A stretch of 32,869 nt of DNA from Lachnospiraceae bacterium (GTDB taxonomy: Bacteria; Bacillota; Clostridia; Lachnospirales; Lachnospiraceae), in contig JAEEVK010000025.1 in NCBI GenBank assembly GCA_016287095.1, positions 1-32,869 on the forward strand. Direction: 5' to 3'. The translations under genes and the position numbers were made by a program. The notes under the pieces were generated by a model. That model saw only the letters and a list, made by a program, of their open reading frames with translations, did no database searches and was not told the DNA's origin. Within the stretch, counting starts at the first letter, position 1. The number at the start of each line of letters is the position of its first letter. Below are positions 21,232 through 31,382 of the stretch, piece by piece.

Positions 21232-24051
21232 TCAATCCTCACCAAGCTTCAGAGCCTGTGAAATCTTCATGCTGTAAACCTGTCTGATAAGTACTGCAAG
21301 ACATGCTGCAAATACAAGTCCGATGATGATCAGCAGTCTGGCAATATCAGAATCTCTGGTGATAAGCTCTAACGGCAGAGATCTGTCGGTAGCCGAGTAT
21401 GCTATCTGGATGATAGGTACGAACAGTCTGGATGATATCCATCCTATAATAAGTCCGAATGCGATAGCCACTACTCCGGTCAGTACCTGCTCATTTACCA
21501 GCATATGGATGACTTCGTTCTTGCCCATACCCATAGCTCTGAAGATACCGAAGAGAAGCTCTCTCGAACGTATCGACAGTGTCCAGTAGATGAGGTAACC
21601 GATACCGCAGATAAGCAGTATGGTGATAAAGCTCATGGTAAGTATACCGTTGGTACCCTGGAACAAAGCTTCACGGCTGATAGCCTCTTTGTTTTCAACA
21701 GCATCGATGAACTTGGTAACCTGGATATTATTATCCTTTATGAATGAATATACGTTTTCGGTATTTCCACCCATATTCATCCAGATCTCATAAGGGAATA
21801 CGCCGACCTTTTCCTGTACTGCGGAAAGATGTGCAACTACCATGTACTGCTCTTCGTTCTTGGAAGTGCCGTCAGAAGATATTACAACCTTATTTTTCTG
21901 GTATCCGGGCCAGTACTCAAAGAAACCGTATACAATACCTGTACCGCTGCCGGTCTTGATATCGTCGGTGATGGTATAGGTTATCTGGTCACCGAGCTTT
22001 ACGCCCAGCTTATCCCTGAAGTTGATAGAAACGAGTACCGCATCGGAATTCTTTGAAAGTACATTCAGGTATTCCCTGTAGTTGTACTCCAAAAGCTTTC
22101 TGTCAAGAGTTGTGGTCTCGCCGAAATCCTTGGTATTGATACCGAGCAGGGTTACATCCTTCTCCTGCTTACCTGTGGAAACCACTGTATTTTCCGACTT
22201 ATATACCTTAGCCATGGACTTTACACCGGCTAAGTCATTGTATTTTCCGAAATCAGGCTCGGTATATGAGAGCTCTACCTGCTGTGTGGGGTCATGAGCT
22301 GCGTATACCGCATTGTTCTTCCAGAATTCCTTCATTACAACATCTGCACCGATATTGTAATCATTGTTTTTCTCCGCATTGGCAAGTATGGTCCTTGCTA
22401 TAGTGGTATTGAACATACCGAATGCAACGGTAAGTACAAGGAATACCATGATAAATGCCTGCTTGCTGCCGGTACGGATGAGCTGCAGGAAGGAGGTATA
22501 GCTCGCAGGCTTCCAGCTGTGCTTTCCGACATTATAGATCAAACGGACAAGCAGTGAATGAAGTCTCAGTGAAAACAGTCCGGCTCCGAGGATGAACAGT
22601 GAGGAGCTTAAGAATATGAGCGGATCAAGGGACTCGCCGCTGAGCACCTTTACTAAAAGGTCGTCCTCCTGAGAGCTGAATGTGTAATATCCGTAAATGG
22701 ATACACCGAGCATTATCACATCAAGGAACAGTGTCTGCCATAAAGGCTTCTTCTGTCTCTGGCGCTTACGCTTAACTGAAACGATGGATGCGGTAGAGCG
22801 CTTAAGTACAGGTAAAAGTGTCATTATCATGGATACAAATACTGCTGCAAGTCCGTAATAAAGTACTTCTACCGAATATTCGACTATAAGGTTTCTCCTT
22901 GCTGAAAACTCAAGGAACGCACTGGATGCACCGAGTACCTTACATATCAGCTTTCCTAAAGGAAGTCCGACAAGGAAACTGATGAGTGCCAGGAACATGG
23001 ACTGCAGGAAATACAGCCAGATGATCTGGAGACGTCCCGCACCTCTTGACTTTAAGATAGCGATCTCGCTCTCTTCCATCTCGAGCATCTGACGGGATAT
23101 CATGAAAAGGAATGCACACAGCAGTACGATTACAGGTACCTGAAGGATTGCCAGTGTAACGGAAATCTGCTTTTCCTTTACGGCATAATCCTTCATAAGA
23201 TCGATATAATCGGGAGTAGCCATGTTGCTGTAGACATTATTGTTTTCCTTTAATGCCTTTTCGGTTATCTCGATAATGTTGTCAATCTGATAAGGCTTTA
23301 TCTCTTTATAATCGAATAATGTATACCAATGCTCGTTTACATTGTACTTTACGGTATTGTTTGCCATAAAGCCCTGCTCAAACAGGCCGGGATCGATCAT
23401 TAAGAAGTTATTGTAGGTTGAGGGTGATTTAACCCAGTAGTTATCATTATCCTCAGAATTTGTGAAAACACCGACGATCCTGATCTTTACGAGATCCTTC
23501 TCAGCGTACTTGATGGATTTGAAATACATCTCCTCGCCTATGAGCAGGTTTGACTCTGTCATGGCGCTCTGGCTGATAACTGCCTCGATATATCCGTCTT
23601 CGGTGATGGTATTTGAGTACATCTTACCCGAAACGATGGTGCTGTGCTTTTCAAGGTCTGACATGCTGGCAACGCAAAGCTTAAGCTCGCCCGCATTTCT
23701 GTCGTACATCGCAGTAGGTACAGCGACACTTGATACAAGACTTCTTACGCACTTTTTCTCGACCTCGGATACACCGAACTGCTCTGCTGCCGTATTGGCA
23801 AATTCACGTATACGCTTGGTATCGGTAATACCCGCATTTTTTCTGATAAGTCCTTCAACATCTATGATCATGGGATAAGCATTGTTATCCTTCATATAAT
23901 TGGCAAACTCATCAGTAAGCATCCTGTTTCTTGATGCCTCCTGATACATAGGATGGCTTACAGCTATGGCTACCAGCAGGATATTACCTATCAGCAGGCT
24001 CGCAGCCATCCATTTTTTATGCAGAATTTTCTGCAGCATTAAGTGAAACAT
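21232..24051 (-). CDS. ABC exporter permease with two FtsX domains
   Basis: This 939-residue membrane protein starts with a helix (about 15-35) and an external domain to about residue 300. A first FtsX unit follows (about 300-440, with cytoplasmic motif EMEESEIAILKSRGAG), then a central set of helices (about 455-550). A second external domain covers about 560-790, and the second FtsX unit (about 795-935) has the motif SRELLFGIFRAMGMGKNEV. This is the two-in-one arrangement seen in Gram-positive MacB-like/lipoprotein-type exporters; one chain can form the whole membrane channel. GGGG lies 6 nt before the ATG. It is flanked by three adaptor genes upstream and two ATPase genes downstream. Substrate unknown. 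Confidence 0.92.
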   Translation of the reverse strand: MFHLMLQKILHKKWMAASLLIGNILLVAIAVSHPMYQEASRNRMLTDEFANYMKDNNAYPMIIDVEGLIRKNAGITDTKRIREFANTAAEQFGVSEVEKKCVRSLVSSVAVPTAMYDRNAGELKLCVASMSDLEKHSTIVSGKMYSNTITEDGYIEAVISQSAMTESNLLIGEEMYFKSIKYAEKDLVKIRIVGVFTNSEDNDNYWVKSPSTYNNFLMIDPGLFEQGFMANNTVKYNVNEHWYTLFDYKEIKPYQIDNIIEITEKALKENNNVYSNMATPDYIDLMKDYAVKEKQISVTLAILQVPVIVLLCAFLFMISRQMLEMEESEIAILKSRGAGRLQIIWLYFLQSMFLALISFLVGLPLGKLICKVLGASSAFLEFSARRNLIVEYSVEVLYYGLAAVFVSMIMTLLPVLKRSTASIVSVKRKRQRQKKPLWQTLFLDVIMLGVSIYGYYTFSSQEDDLLVKVLSGESLDPLIFLSSSLFILGAGLFSLRLHSLLVRLIYNVGKHSWKPASYTSFLQLIRTGSKQAFIMVFLVLTVAFGMFNTTIARTILANAEKNNDYNIGADVVMKEFWKNNAVYAAHDPTQQVELSYTEPDFGKYNDLAGVKSMAKVYKSENTVVSTGKQEKDVTLLGINTKDFGETTTLDRKLLEYNYREYLNVLSKNSDAVLVSINFRDKLGVKLGDQITYTITDDIKTGSGTGIVYGFFEYWPGYQKNKVVISSDGTSKNEEQYMVVAHLSAVQEKVGVFPYEIWMNMGGNTENVYSFIKDNNIQVTKFIDAVENKEAISREALFQGTNGILTMSFITILLICGIGYLIYWTLSIRSRELLFGIFRAMGMGKNEVIHMLVNEQVLTGVVAIAFGLIIGWISSRLFVPIIQIAYSATDRSLPLELITRDSDIARLLIIIGLVFAACLAVLIRQVYSMKISQALKLGED

Positions 24052-24081
24052 ATGAATCCCCTTTTAAAGATAGAAAATGAC

Positions 24082-25194
24082 TTAATCTAAAATAATGACG
24101 TCGCCTTCCTCAACACCTGAAACTATCCAGTTGCGGGTTCCGTCTGCCCCACCGATAACAACGTATCTCTTACTTGAGAAACCGTTCACGTAAACATTTA
24201 AGTAGCTGCCTTTCTTATCGGACTTTACTGCTGTCCTCGGAACCATAAGGGCATCTTCTACATAAATCTTATCAAATCTTACGCTCACTTCGTTACCGGG
24301 TCTGAGCTTGGTGGTATCACCATATATCTCTATAATGTCATTCTGCGCCATCAGGTTTACTGAGTTTGCAGGACTCTTTAAGGTCTTAACCCTGCCGGTA
24401 AGCTCAACGCTTCTGCCGTTAGATGACTGAACGATCTTTACGGGCATGTTGTATCTCAAGAGATCCGAACCGCCTTCCACTATGACTCTTACCTTGGTAG
24501 GATCGTTTAAGATACACAGAGGGGGCCAGTAGCCTATAACCTCATTGGATCTGAATCTGTTAAGATATCCTATGACACCGTCGGTAGGCGCATAGATATA
24601 CTCACGGCTTGCCAGCTCCTCGATCTGGTCAAGTCTTAATGTATACTCATCAATACGGCTCTCACGCTTTTCAACTTCACTCTTAAAGGTGGTCTCTAAG
24701 CGGTCGTATGAAAGCTGGGCAAGCTTTCTGTCCTTTTCACTGCCCTGGCTTGCTGCGATCTTGTACTGGTTAAGCATAAGCCTTGTATCCTGAATATATT
24801 CCTCGAGGTTTTTCTTAGCAGCCTCTAAGTTCAGCTCAACCTCTTCCTTTTCTATCTCATCGATAGAAACGCTGATCCTTGCTATCGGATCACCCTTTTT
24901 AACTGTATCGCCCTGGCTTACCAGAAACTCTTTAAAATATACAGTACCCTCACGGATGTCGTTAAATACATACTGATTGCTTTCAAAATCAAGCGAAGCG
25001 TTTACGGCACCGGTTATATAAAATTCACCTTTTTCCACTATCGCGGTATTAACATTCTGCGCAATACTCTCATCGAGTGCTCCGAAATACAGAACATCAT
25101 CACCCTCTGCCCTGCTGTTTACCGAAGGGATAAATGCCAGTAAAAGGACCAGGAGCAGACATAAGGCTTTTTTTAATGATTTAGCTCTTAACAT
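24082..25194 (-). CDS. Adaptor (membrane-fusion-like) protein 3 of the exporter
   Basis: This 370-residue exported protein has a Sec signal (LKKALCLLLVLLLAFIPSVNS, cleavage probably after SRA). A lipoyl-like half-motif follows (VYFKEFLVSQGDTVKKGDPIARI), then a helical hairpin (about 115-205), the returning lipoyl half (YIYAPTDGVIGYLNRF) and a beta-barrel region ending in GVEEGDVIILD. This is the MacA/HlyD adaptor layout. It has no lipobox Cys, unlike its two neighbours. Its ATG lies 14 nt inside the end of the upstream gene with AAGGAG, indicating coupled translation. The permease follows after 30 nt. Confidence 0.87.
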   Translation of the reverse strand: MLRAKSLKKALCLLLVLLLAFIPSVNSRAEGDDVLYFGALDESIAQNVNTAIVEKGEFYITGAVNASLDFESNQYVFNDIREGTVYFKEFLVSQGDTVKKGDPIARISVSIDEIEKEEVELNLEAAKKNLEEYIQDTRLMLNQYKIAASQGSEKDRKLAQLSYDRLETTFKSEVEKRESRIDEYTLRLDQIEELASREYIYAPTDGVIGYLNRFRSNEVIGYWPPLCILNDPTKVRVIVEGGSDLLRYNMPVKIVQSSNGRSVELTGRVKTLKSPANSVNLMAQNDIIEIYGDTTKLRPGNEVSVRFDKIYVEDALMVPRTAVKSDKKGSYLNVYVNGFSSKRYVVIGGADGTRNWIVSGVEEGDVIILD

Positions 25195-26230
25195 ATACCT
25201 GCGCTCCTTCCTCCAATCCTGATACTATCTCGACATTGGCATTGTCCGAGAGACCGAGTACAACCGATCTCCTGATTCTTTCATCACCCTTAATCTCGTA
25301 TACGAAATCTCCGGAAGCATCGGAATAAACCGCATTCTGAGGTATGGCCAGTACATCAGCCCTGTAGTTCTTTACTACGATAACACTGGCATAATCACCT
25401 ACATATATTTCCTTATCGTCAAGATCCTTAAGCTTAAACTTGGATACCGGAGTAACTCCGTTATTGACGATAACCTTAAGCTCGTTCTTTGTATAAGGTA
25501 CATATTCAAGCTCTAACCTCTGTCCTCTGACAAGAGCATAGAATGAATAAAACTTGCTGACGGTATTTTCTGTCATATAATCGCATGTAATAAGCGGATC
25601 CTCACCTGTCTCAAGCGCTACCAGTGCAGTACCCTTTGATACATAGCTGTTTGCTCTTGCGGAAGATGTGGCAGCCACAACACTGTCATAAGGAGCGGTG
25701 ATGCAGATATATCCGATATCGTTTTTCTTAAGCTCTTCCAGTCTGTCCTTTTTCTGCTTAAGCTCAAACTCGGCAAGCTCTTTTTTCTGCTTTATCTCAA
25801 GCTCCTTTTCGGAAGTATCTCCGCCGTTTAAGTGTGCTATCTCCAGCTCCTTGTCATATCCGGCAAATAGCTCTTCCTGATTTTTCTCCAGATCTTCTAT
25901 CTCTTCCTCTAAGTCAAGGATGGTATTGTAATCCTTTCCCATAAGACCGGCTAAAACATCACCCTTATATACCTTGTCTCCGGGCTCTACGAATATACCG
26001 TAAAGATAACCGTTCTCATCAAACGAAAACTCCTCTAAGGCAGGTATTACAGCGCCCTCATGAAGCTCCACCTGACTGATATCCATCTTGGTCACATAGG
26101 TGGTTTCAAGTTTTGCGTTTACCGGCTCAAGAAGCTCTATTTCTTCATTATCGGTATCCTGTTCCGTACTGCACGCGGAAAGCATCAGGCATCCGCAAAG
26201 TCCGAAAAGGATCAGCATCTTCTTTAACAT
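25181..26230 (-). CDS. Adaptor (membrane-fusion-like) lipoprotein 2 of the exporter
   Basis: This 349-residue predicted lipoprotein (signal ending CLMLSAC, lipidated Cys20) has the HlyD/MacA plan: GYLYGIFVEPGDKVYKGDVLAGL, a Glu/Lys-rich helical hairpin at about 108-170, then ICITAPYDSVVAATSS and a C-terminal barrel ending IVSGLEEGAQVYV. GGAGGG precedes the ATG. It overlaps the next gene by 14 nt and follows the previous one by 14 nt. Lipid anchoring places it on the outer face of the membrane, where it could contact the permease's external domains. Confidence 0.87.
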   Translation of the reverse strand: MLKKMLILFGLCGCLMLSACSTEQDTDNEEIELLEPVNAKLETTYVTKMDISQVELHEGAVIPALEEFSFDENGYLYGIFVEPGDKVYKGDVLAGLMGKDYNTILDLEEEIEDLEKNQEELFAGYDKELEIAHLNGGDTSEKELEIKQKKELAEFELKQKKDRLEELKKNDIGYICITAPYDSVVAATSSARANSYVSKGTALVALETGEDPLITCDYMTENTVSKFYSFYALVRGQRLELEYVPYTKNELKVIVNNGVTPVSKFKLKDLDDKEIYVGDYASVIVVKNYRADVLAIPQNAVYSDASGDFVYEIKGDERIRRSVVLGLSDNANVEIVSGLEEGAQVYVKS

Positions 26231-26244
26231 TTGTACCCTCCGTA

Positions 26245-27315
26245 TCAGCTCTTGCGTAAGATAACAGAATCGCTCTCGCTGACTCCTCCAGTTATTTCAA
26301 TATAATCATTGCCGACAAGTCCGATCGTAACCTTTCTCATTTCCCTGACACCCTCGTCGGTCAAAACATAAACAAACCAGAAGTCCTCTGCTTCAAAAAC
26401 ACAGGTCTTGGGCAGTGATAACACTCCGTCTGCCTCACCGCGTACCACAGTTACGGTACCTCTTGTACCAACCTTTATCGAAAAGTCGGGCTGGTCAAGC
26501 TCAAATATTATCTTCAGCGAATCCTTATCAACTGAGGTAACAGTTGAATCATAAACATCTCCGGTCTGGTTGGTAACTACCTGTACCCTGTCCCCTACCT
26601 TTATGTATTCGACAGCATTCCTGTCCATAGCCTGGAAACCGCATACGCTTGCATTAAGTATCGTTATAACGGTCTCTCCTGCATTGGAAGTATTTCCTTC
26701 AAGGCCTTTCTTTATAAAGGAAACATTTCCCTCTATGCTGGCATACAGCGAACCAGCCTGTATCTGCTGCTCATTTGCTGAGAGCTTTATCTCATTGAAA
26801 TCATTTTCATCCGAATAGGTTCTTCTCTTTTCACGAAGCTTCTGCAGCTTTGAAAGATAATTCTCCTTTGATGAAAGGCTCAAGCCGGGTGTTTCTATTT
26901 TCTTCTCGTAATACTCTATCATCTCATCGGCCTGGCTGATCAGCAGGTTGTTTTTCTCAATCTGCTCTCTCATATCGATGTTTTCCTGCTCGAGTGAAGC
27001 CACATCCAGTTTAGCCACGAGATCGCCGGGCTTTACCTCATCACCTTCGTTTACATATACGAAAGCGACTGTTTTCTCACCTACCGGAAAAGCAAGGTCT
27101 TCTTGCAACAGCTGACTGTATGTACAGGAAATGGACTCTGTTTTTATAACATCCCTGGTCTCACAGCGGGTAAGATCATATTCATTTTCCATCGATTCGC
27201 GTACAATCGCAATACTGTGAGTCTCATCTTCAGCAGACGAACAGCCCGTAAAAACCAATGCGGACATACACAGCACCGCTGTCGCTTTATAAATAACCGA
27301 ACCTTTTGCTTTCAT
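26245..27315 (-). CDS. Adaptor (membrane-fusion-like) lipoprotein 1 of the exporter
   Basis: This ~356-residue predicted lipoprotein (signal ending SALVFTGC) opens the exporter operon. It has the same adaptor plan: VAFVYVNEGDEVKPGDLVAKL, helical hairpin at about 110-195, ASIEGNVSFIKKGLEGNTSNAGE, and a barrel ending EITGGVSESDSVILR. I use the ATG at 27313-27315, five bases after AAGGTGG; a GTG three codons upstream lies inside that site. A 9-bp dyad lies about 50 nt upstream. Three different adaptors for one permease is more than the usual one or two. Confidence 0.87.
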   Translation of the reverse strand: MKAKGSVIYKATAVLCMSALVFTGCSSAEDETHSIAIVRESMENEYDLTRCETRDVIKTESISCTYSQLLQEDLAFPVGEKTVAFVYVNEGDEVKPGDLVAKLDVASLEQENIDMREQIEKNNLLISQADEMIEYYEKKIETPGLSLSSKENYLSKLQKLREKRRTYSDENDFNEIKLSANEQQIQAGSLYASIEGNVSFIKKGLEGNTSNAGETVITILNASVCGFQAMDRNAVEYIKVGDRVQVVTNQTGDVYDSTVTSVDKDSLKIIFELDQPDFSIKVGTRGTVTVVRGEADGVLSLPKTCVFEAEDFWFVYVLTDEGVREMRKVTIGLVGNDYIEITGGVSESDSVILRKS

Positions 27316-27366
27316 AAATACCACCTTTATAAACTCATGTTTATATCTGACCTGACCGGTCTGATT

Positions 27367-27392
27367 GTTGTTATTTGTACAAAAATAACAAC
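27367..27392. promoter_or_regulatory. Operator-like dyad upstream of the exporter operon
   Basis: GTTGTTATT and AATAACAAC form a perfect 9-bp inverted repeat around 8 nt (27367-27392). A GACCGGTC palindrome lies about 20 bp closer to the gene. There is no T-run, so it is not a good terminator. I cannot pick a convincing -35/-10 pair in 27325-27473, although TATTAT and TATAAA boxes are present. Confidence 0.45.
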
Positions 27393-27473
27393 TTTACGAC
27401 CACAATAATGAATAATATCACAAAACTCTTCCACACTCTATACAATAATCGCCGTCAAAATGCCCAAATATTG

Positions 27474-30224
27474 CTAAAATAAATCCGTTATTTTTGTATC
27501 CATAGTATGTTTTAAACTGAAATTGTCACTGTTTCTGGTTAAATCCTCACGGATTTTATGCTCCGTACGGTCAACCTCTTCTTTAAAATCCCTTGCGCTG
27601 AGCAGCTTTGCGCCCTGTCCTCGTATAATAATCTGCTCCAGACCGTCGCTCGTAGCCACGGTCACATCGTACTTAGAGGCATTTTCATGAGCAAAGCGTT
27701 CAATAAACCTGTCGGCAGTCTCAGCCTCCTTTGTAAATACTATGTTTATGTTCCCGAGCTTAAGATACTCCGTAGGATGTCCCGCTACACGGTAGGCATC
27801 GTACACCGCGATTATCTCACAGTTTTTGACCGCACGGTAGTTTGACAGGATATCGTTTAATCTGTCCCTGGCCGCATCAAGGTTTACCGCAGCCAGCTCC
27901 TTCAATTCATCCCATGCAAATATGATGTTATAGCCGTCTACCAGCAGATATTCGGGTTTCTTATTTATTGTCTTTAATGCCGATGTCCTGCCCTGACCGT
28001 CCGAAAACTCCTTATTACTTTTATGCTTTCTGAAAGGATTCCTGTATTCAGTTTTCTTATTCGCAAAATATGTCCGGTTTATGATGGAATCGATCTCGTC
28101 GCCTGAAAGTATTATCTCATTTAAGCCCGAACCTTTTGATCCGCCGTCATCGGACTCGTCATTTATGCGTATCTCCTTTATGCTCCAGGTCCTTTTAGGA
28201 CTTTCTCCGGCCGGTGTCACATTTGTTGTTTTATCGTAAGCAGAAAAATCAATATTTACATCGATATGTTTATAATTATCTACCTCGTTCCACTCCACAG
28301 CAAAGCCTGCCCCGTGAGCGCAGAATACGGAATATGACGGATTCCTGCCGTCAGTCAGCGGATCGTAGTCTTTCTGCTTTATAACCTCGCTCTCATTATG
28401 GCAGGGGCGGTATCCCGCAAAGGTGGTATAAAAGCTGCCCAGTCCCTTGGTATAGGCAGTCACATCCTTTGAATACCCGGAAAGCTCCGAAACGGGCGCA
28501 GTACCCGAAAGCAGTACCATGCCGCTCTCCTCTGACTCCTGATGTCCGGTTATCCTGCCCGATTTCCTGTCTATATCGGTCATGGCCCTGCCTGTATATT
28601 CCTTGGGCAGCTCAAGTACAAAATCATAATACGGCTCAAGTATATGGGCATTGCCTGAGGTATATGCCTTCATCAGGCCCTGTCGCACAGCCCTGTAGGT
28701 AGCCTGCCTGAAATCTCCGCCCTCGGTATGCTTCTGATGTGCCCTGCCGGCCACCAGAGTTATCTTCACATCATCTATGGGCGCACCGATAAGACATCCG
28801 AGATGTTCTCTCTCATAAATATGAGTCATTATCAGTCTCTGCCAGTTTGTCTCAAGCTCTTCTTTGGGTACCTCCGAGCTGAATACTATGCCGCTCCCGG
28901 GTACTCCCGGCTCTATTATCAGCTGTGCCTCGGCATAGTGTCTTAAAGGCTCATAGTGCCCCACGCCCAGTACGGGTGCGGATACCGTCTCCTTATATAT
29001 GATGCTGCCCTTGTCAAAGGACACTTCCTCACCGATTTTCTCTAGCAGCTTTGCTCTCAGGATTTCCAGCTGTATCTCTCCCATTATGCTTATCTGGAGC
29101 TCTTTTACTTCCTCATTCCAATGAACATTGAGCTGTGGTTCCTCTTCCTCCAATTCCTTAAAAACAGGCAGCAGCTCCCTGAGTTTTGAAGGTTCTTCAG
29201 CTATCCTGTATACCAGTACGGGGGTGAGCTTCTTTTCAGGCAGCGGCTCCTCATCACCGATCACGTCTCCCGCATGTATGCTGGACAGTCCTGTCACTCC
29301 TACTACCATACCGCTCACCGCGGTATCGATATTCTCATACTTTTCACCGTTATAAACTCTTATCTCGTTTATCTTCTCGGAAAGCTCTTCGCCTTCGGAT
29401 ATATAGTCTATCTGGTCCCTGTTTTTCAGTTTTCCGCCTGTTATCTTCAGATAAGTTACCCTTTTACCCGAGGTATCCCTTCCGGTCTTTATGACTCTGC
29501 CTGCCAGAGAATCCCCGTACTCTATCTCCGGCAGATACCTCCTCATAGCCTCTAAAAGCGCCAATACACCTTCCTGTTTTAAAGCCGAGCCGTAAAAACA
29601 AGGGAAAAGGTTCCTGTCTGTAACGAGCCCGCCTATTTTTTCATCCTCTATCTCACCGGTTTCAACATAGTGCTCCAAAAGTTCTTCATCGCAGAGGGAT
29701 ATTTCTTCCATTACAGCATCCTTTTCGGACTTCTTTGCGTCATCCGCAAAAAGAGCCGTCATATCCACACAATGCGCTGAGAGACCGTTTTTGAGTTCAA
29801 CCGAGATATCCCTGCTGCCCCTTACATTCCTGTCCATCTTGTTTACAAAGATAAATGTGGGTATATCATAGCTCTTGAGCAGCTTCCACAGAGTCCTGGT
29901 ATGAGCCTGTATGCCTTCGGGACCGCTTATTACAAGCACTGCCGCATCAAGCACTGCCAGAGTTCTCTCCATTTCCGCAGAAAAATCCACATGTCCGGGA
30001 GTATCAAGCAAAGTAAAAGAGACATCGCCATATTCAAAAACAGCCTGTTTTGAAAATATGGTGATGCCTCTTTCTCTTTCTAATGCATAAGAATCCAGGA
30101 AGGAATCTTTTTTATCGACCCTTCCCGGCTTACGTATACTCTTACATAAATACAGGATAGTATCGGAAAGCGTTGTCTTTCCCGCATCAACATGCGCCAG
30201 TATCCCGATTACAAATCTTTTCAT
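27474..30224 (-). CDS. TetM-like ribosomal GTPase fused to a YacP/Rae1-type NYN ribonuclease
   Basis: This is a 916-residue two-part protein. Residues 1-~650 are an EF-G/ribosomal-protection GTPase: P-loop AHVDAGKT (10-17), switch RGIT (52-55), DTPGH (74-78), NKMD (128-131), GSALK (212-216). Domain II-V landmarks follow, such as [26 protein letters not shown] and the closing [11 protein letters not shown] typical of TetM/TetO. A linker (~650-756) leads to a YacP/Rae1 NYN domain (757-~895): [51 protein letters not shown]. Acidic candidates are Asp763, Asp809, Glu835/Asp838 and Asp860. Rae1 cuts mRNA in the ribosomal A site, where TetM-type GTPases also bind. Its ATG overlaps the dnaJ stop (ATGA). 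Drug resistance should not be assumed. Confidence 0.93.
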   Translation of the reverse strand: MKRFVIGILAHVDAGKTTLSDTILYLCKSIRKPGRVDKKDSFLDSYALERERGITIFSKQAVFEYGDVSFTLLDTPGHVDFSAEMERTLAVLDAAVLVISGPEGIQAHTRTLWKLLKSYDIPTFIFVNKMDRNVRGSRDISVELKNGLSAHCVDMTALFADDAKKSEKDAVMEEISLCDEELLEHYVETGEIEDEKIGGLVTDRNLFPCFYGSALKQEGVLALLEAMRRYLPEIEYGDSLAGRVIKTGRDTSGKRVTYLKITGGKLKNRDQIDYISEGEELSEKINEIRVYNGEKYENIDTAVSGMVVGVTGLSSIHAGDVIGDEEPLPEKKLTPVLVYRIAEEPSKLRELLPVFKELEEEEPQLNVHWNEEVKELQISIMGEIQLEILRAKLLEKIGEEVSFDKGSIIYKETVSAPVLGVGHYEPLRHYAEAQLIIEPGVPGSGIVFSSEVPKEELETNWQRLIMTHIYEREHLGCLIGAPIDDVKITLVAGRAHQKHTEGGDFRQATYRAVRQGLMKAYTSGNAHILEPYYDFVLELPKEYTGRAMTDIDRKSGRITGHQESEESGMVLLSGTAPVSELSGYSKDVTAYTKGLGSFYTTFAGYRPCHNESEVIKQKDYDPLTDGRNPSYSVFCAHGAGFAVEWNEVDNYKHIDVNIDFSAYDKTTNVTPAGESPKRTWSIKEIRINDESDDGGSKGSGLNEIILSGDEIDSIINRTYFANKKTEYRNPFRKHKSNKEFSDGQGRTSALKTINKKPEYLLVDGYNIIFAWDELKELAAVNLDAARDRLNDILSNYRAVKNCEIIAVYDAYRVAGHPTEYLKLGNINIVFTKEAETADRFIERFAHENASKYDVTVATSDGLEQIIIRGQGAKLLSARDFKEEVDRTEHKIREDLTRNSDNFSLKHTMDTKITDLF

Positions 30225-31363
30225 TTACTAAAAAAGCCCTTCTTTTTCTTCTCCGTGCCCTCTTCCGGCTTCTTTCCGGAATATGATTCATCAAACTTCT
30301 TTAAAAGCTCCTTCTGCTCGGAATTAAGCTTGGTAGGTACCTGTACCACCAGATTTACATAGTGGTCTCCCCTGTAAGACTTATCCCTGATGGAAGGAAC
30401 ACCCTTGCCACGGAGCCTGATCCTGGTATCTGTCTGAGTCCCGGGCTTTACTTCATATAAAACATCCCCGTCTATAGTAGGGATCCTGACATCTCCGCCG
30501 AGAGCTGCCTGAGCAAAGCTCATATAAGCATTGGAATAGATATTCATGCCCTCACGCTGGAAAATAGGATGATCGCTGACATCAACCTCTACCAAAAGAT
30601 CACCGTAAGCTCCGCCGTTGATTCCGGGCTCACCTTTTCCGGCAAGTCTTATGCACTGGCCACTGTCAATACCTGCGGGTATGGATACGGAAAGCTTCTT
30701 CTTTCTGGAAATATATCCGTTACCAAGACATGCAGTACACTTTTCCTTTATGATCTTTCCGGCACCCCTGCACTGAGGACATGCCTGAATACTCTGTGTC
30801 ATACCAAACAGTGACTGGCGTGTATAAGCTACCTGGCCCTTGCCGCCGCACTGTGTACAGGTCTCAACCTTGGATCCTGGCTTTGCGCCTGTACCGTTAC
30901 AGGTTTCGCACTTTTCCTTGAGAGTTACATCAATCTCCTTGTCTACGCCCTTCATGGCCTCGTCGAAGGTGATGCGTACTCTTGTCCTTGTATTTGCTCC
31001 GCGCTGTACTCCGCCGCTCGAACGGCCACCGCCGCCGAACAGATCTCCGAATATCCCTCCTAAGCCGCCAAAGAGATCTCCGAACATACTTGAGAAGTCC
31101 ATGGAACTAAAGTCCATACCGCCGGCACCGCCGTTTTCAAAGGCGGCATGACCATACTGGTCGTACTGGCGACGTTTATCAGGGTCACTGAGCACCGCAT
31201 AAGCCTCACCGACCTCTTTAAACTTCTCTTCAGCTTCCTTGTCTCCGGGGTTTACATCCGGATGGTATTTCTTTCCCAGCTGACGATAAGCCTTTTTTAT
31301 TTCATCGGCACTGGCGTCCTTAGAAACGCCAAGCACCTCATAATAATCTCTTTTGTCTGCCAT
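30221..31363 (-). CDS. dnaJ: Chaperone DnaJ (type I J-protein)
   Basis: This is a co-chaperone that stimulates DnaK ATPase. From the ATG at 31361-31363 (380 residues) it has the J domain with HPD at 34-36, a Gly/Phe region with [20 protein letters not shown], four zinc motifs of the CxxCxGxG kind ([32 protein letters not shown]), and the two substrate-binding beta domains. A short basic tail KKKKGFFSK closes it. A TTG two codons upstream sits closer to the GAGG site and could be the start instead. The stop codon shares bases with the start of the GTPase-NYN gene, so the two are translationally coupled. Confidence 0.97.
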   Translation of the reverse strand: MADKRDYYEVLGVSKDASADEIKKAYRQLGKKYHPDVNPGDKEAEEKFKEVGEAYAVLSDPDKRRQYDQYGHAAFENGGAGGMDFSSMDFSSMFGDLFGGLGGIFGDLFGGGGRSSGGVQRGANTRTRVRITFDEAMKGVDKEIDVTLKEKCETCNGTGAKPGSKVETCTQCGGKGQVAYTRQSLFGMTQSIQACPQCRGAGKIIKEKCTACLGNGYISRKKKLSVSIPAGIDSGQCIRLAGKGEPGINGGAYGDLLVEVDVSDHPIFQREGMNIYSNAYMSFAQAALGGDVRIPTIDGDVLYEVKPGTQTDTRIRLRGKGVPSIRDKSYRGDHYVNLVVQVPTKLNSEQKELLKKFDESYSGKKPEEGTEKKKKGFFSK

Positions 31364-31382
31364 TTTCAATTATACCTCATTT

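Noticed and set aside
27474-30224. Calling this gene a tetracycline-resistance determinant (tetM/tetO)
   Set aside because: It is TetM-like in the GTPase part but is diverged, fused to a nuclease and sits in the dnaK-dnaJ operon with no mobile-element context. A housekeeping or stress role is more likely.
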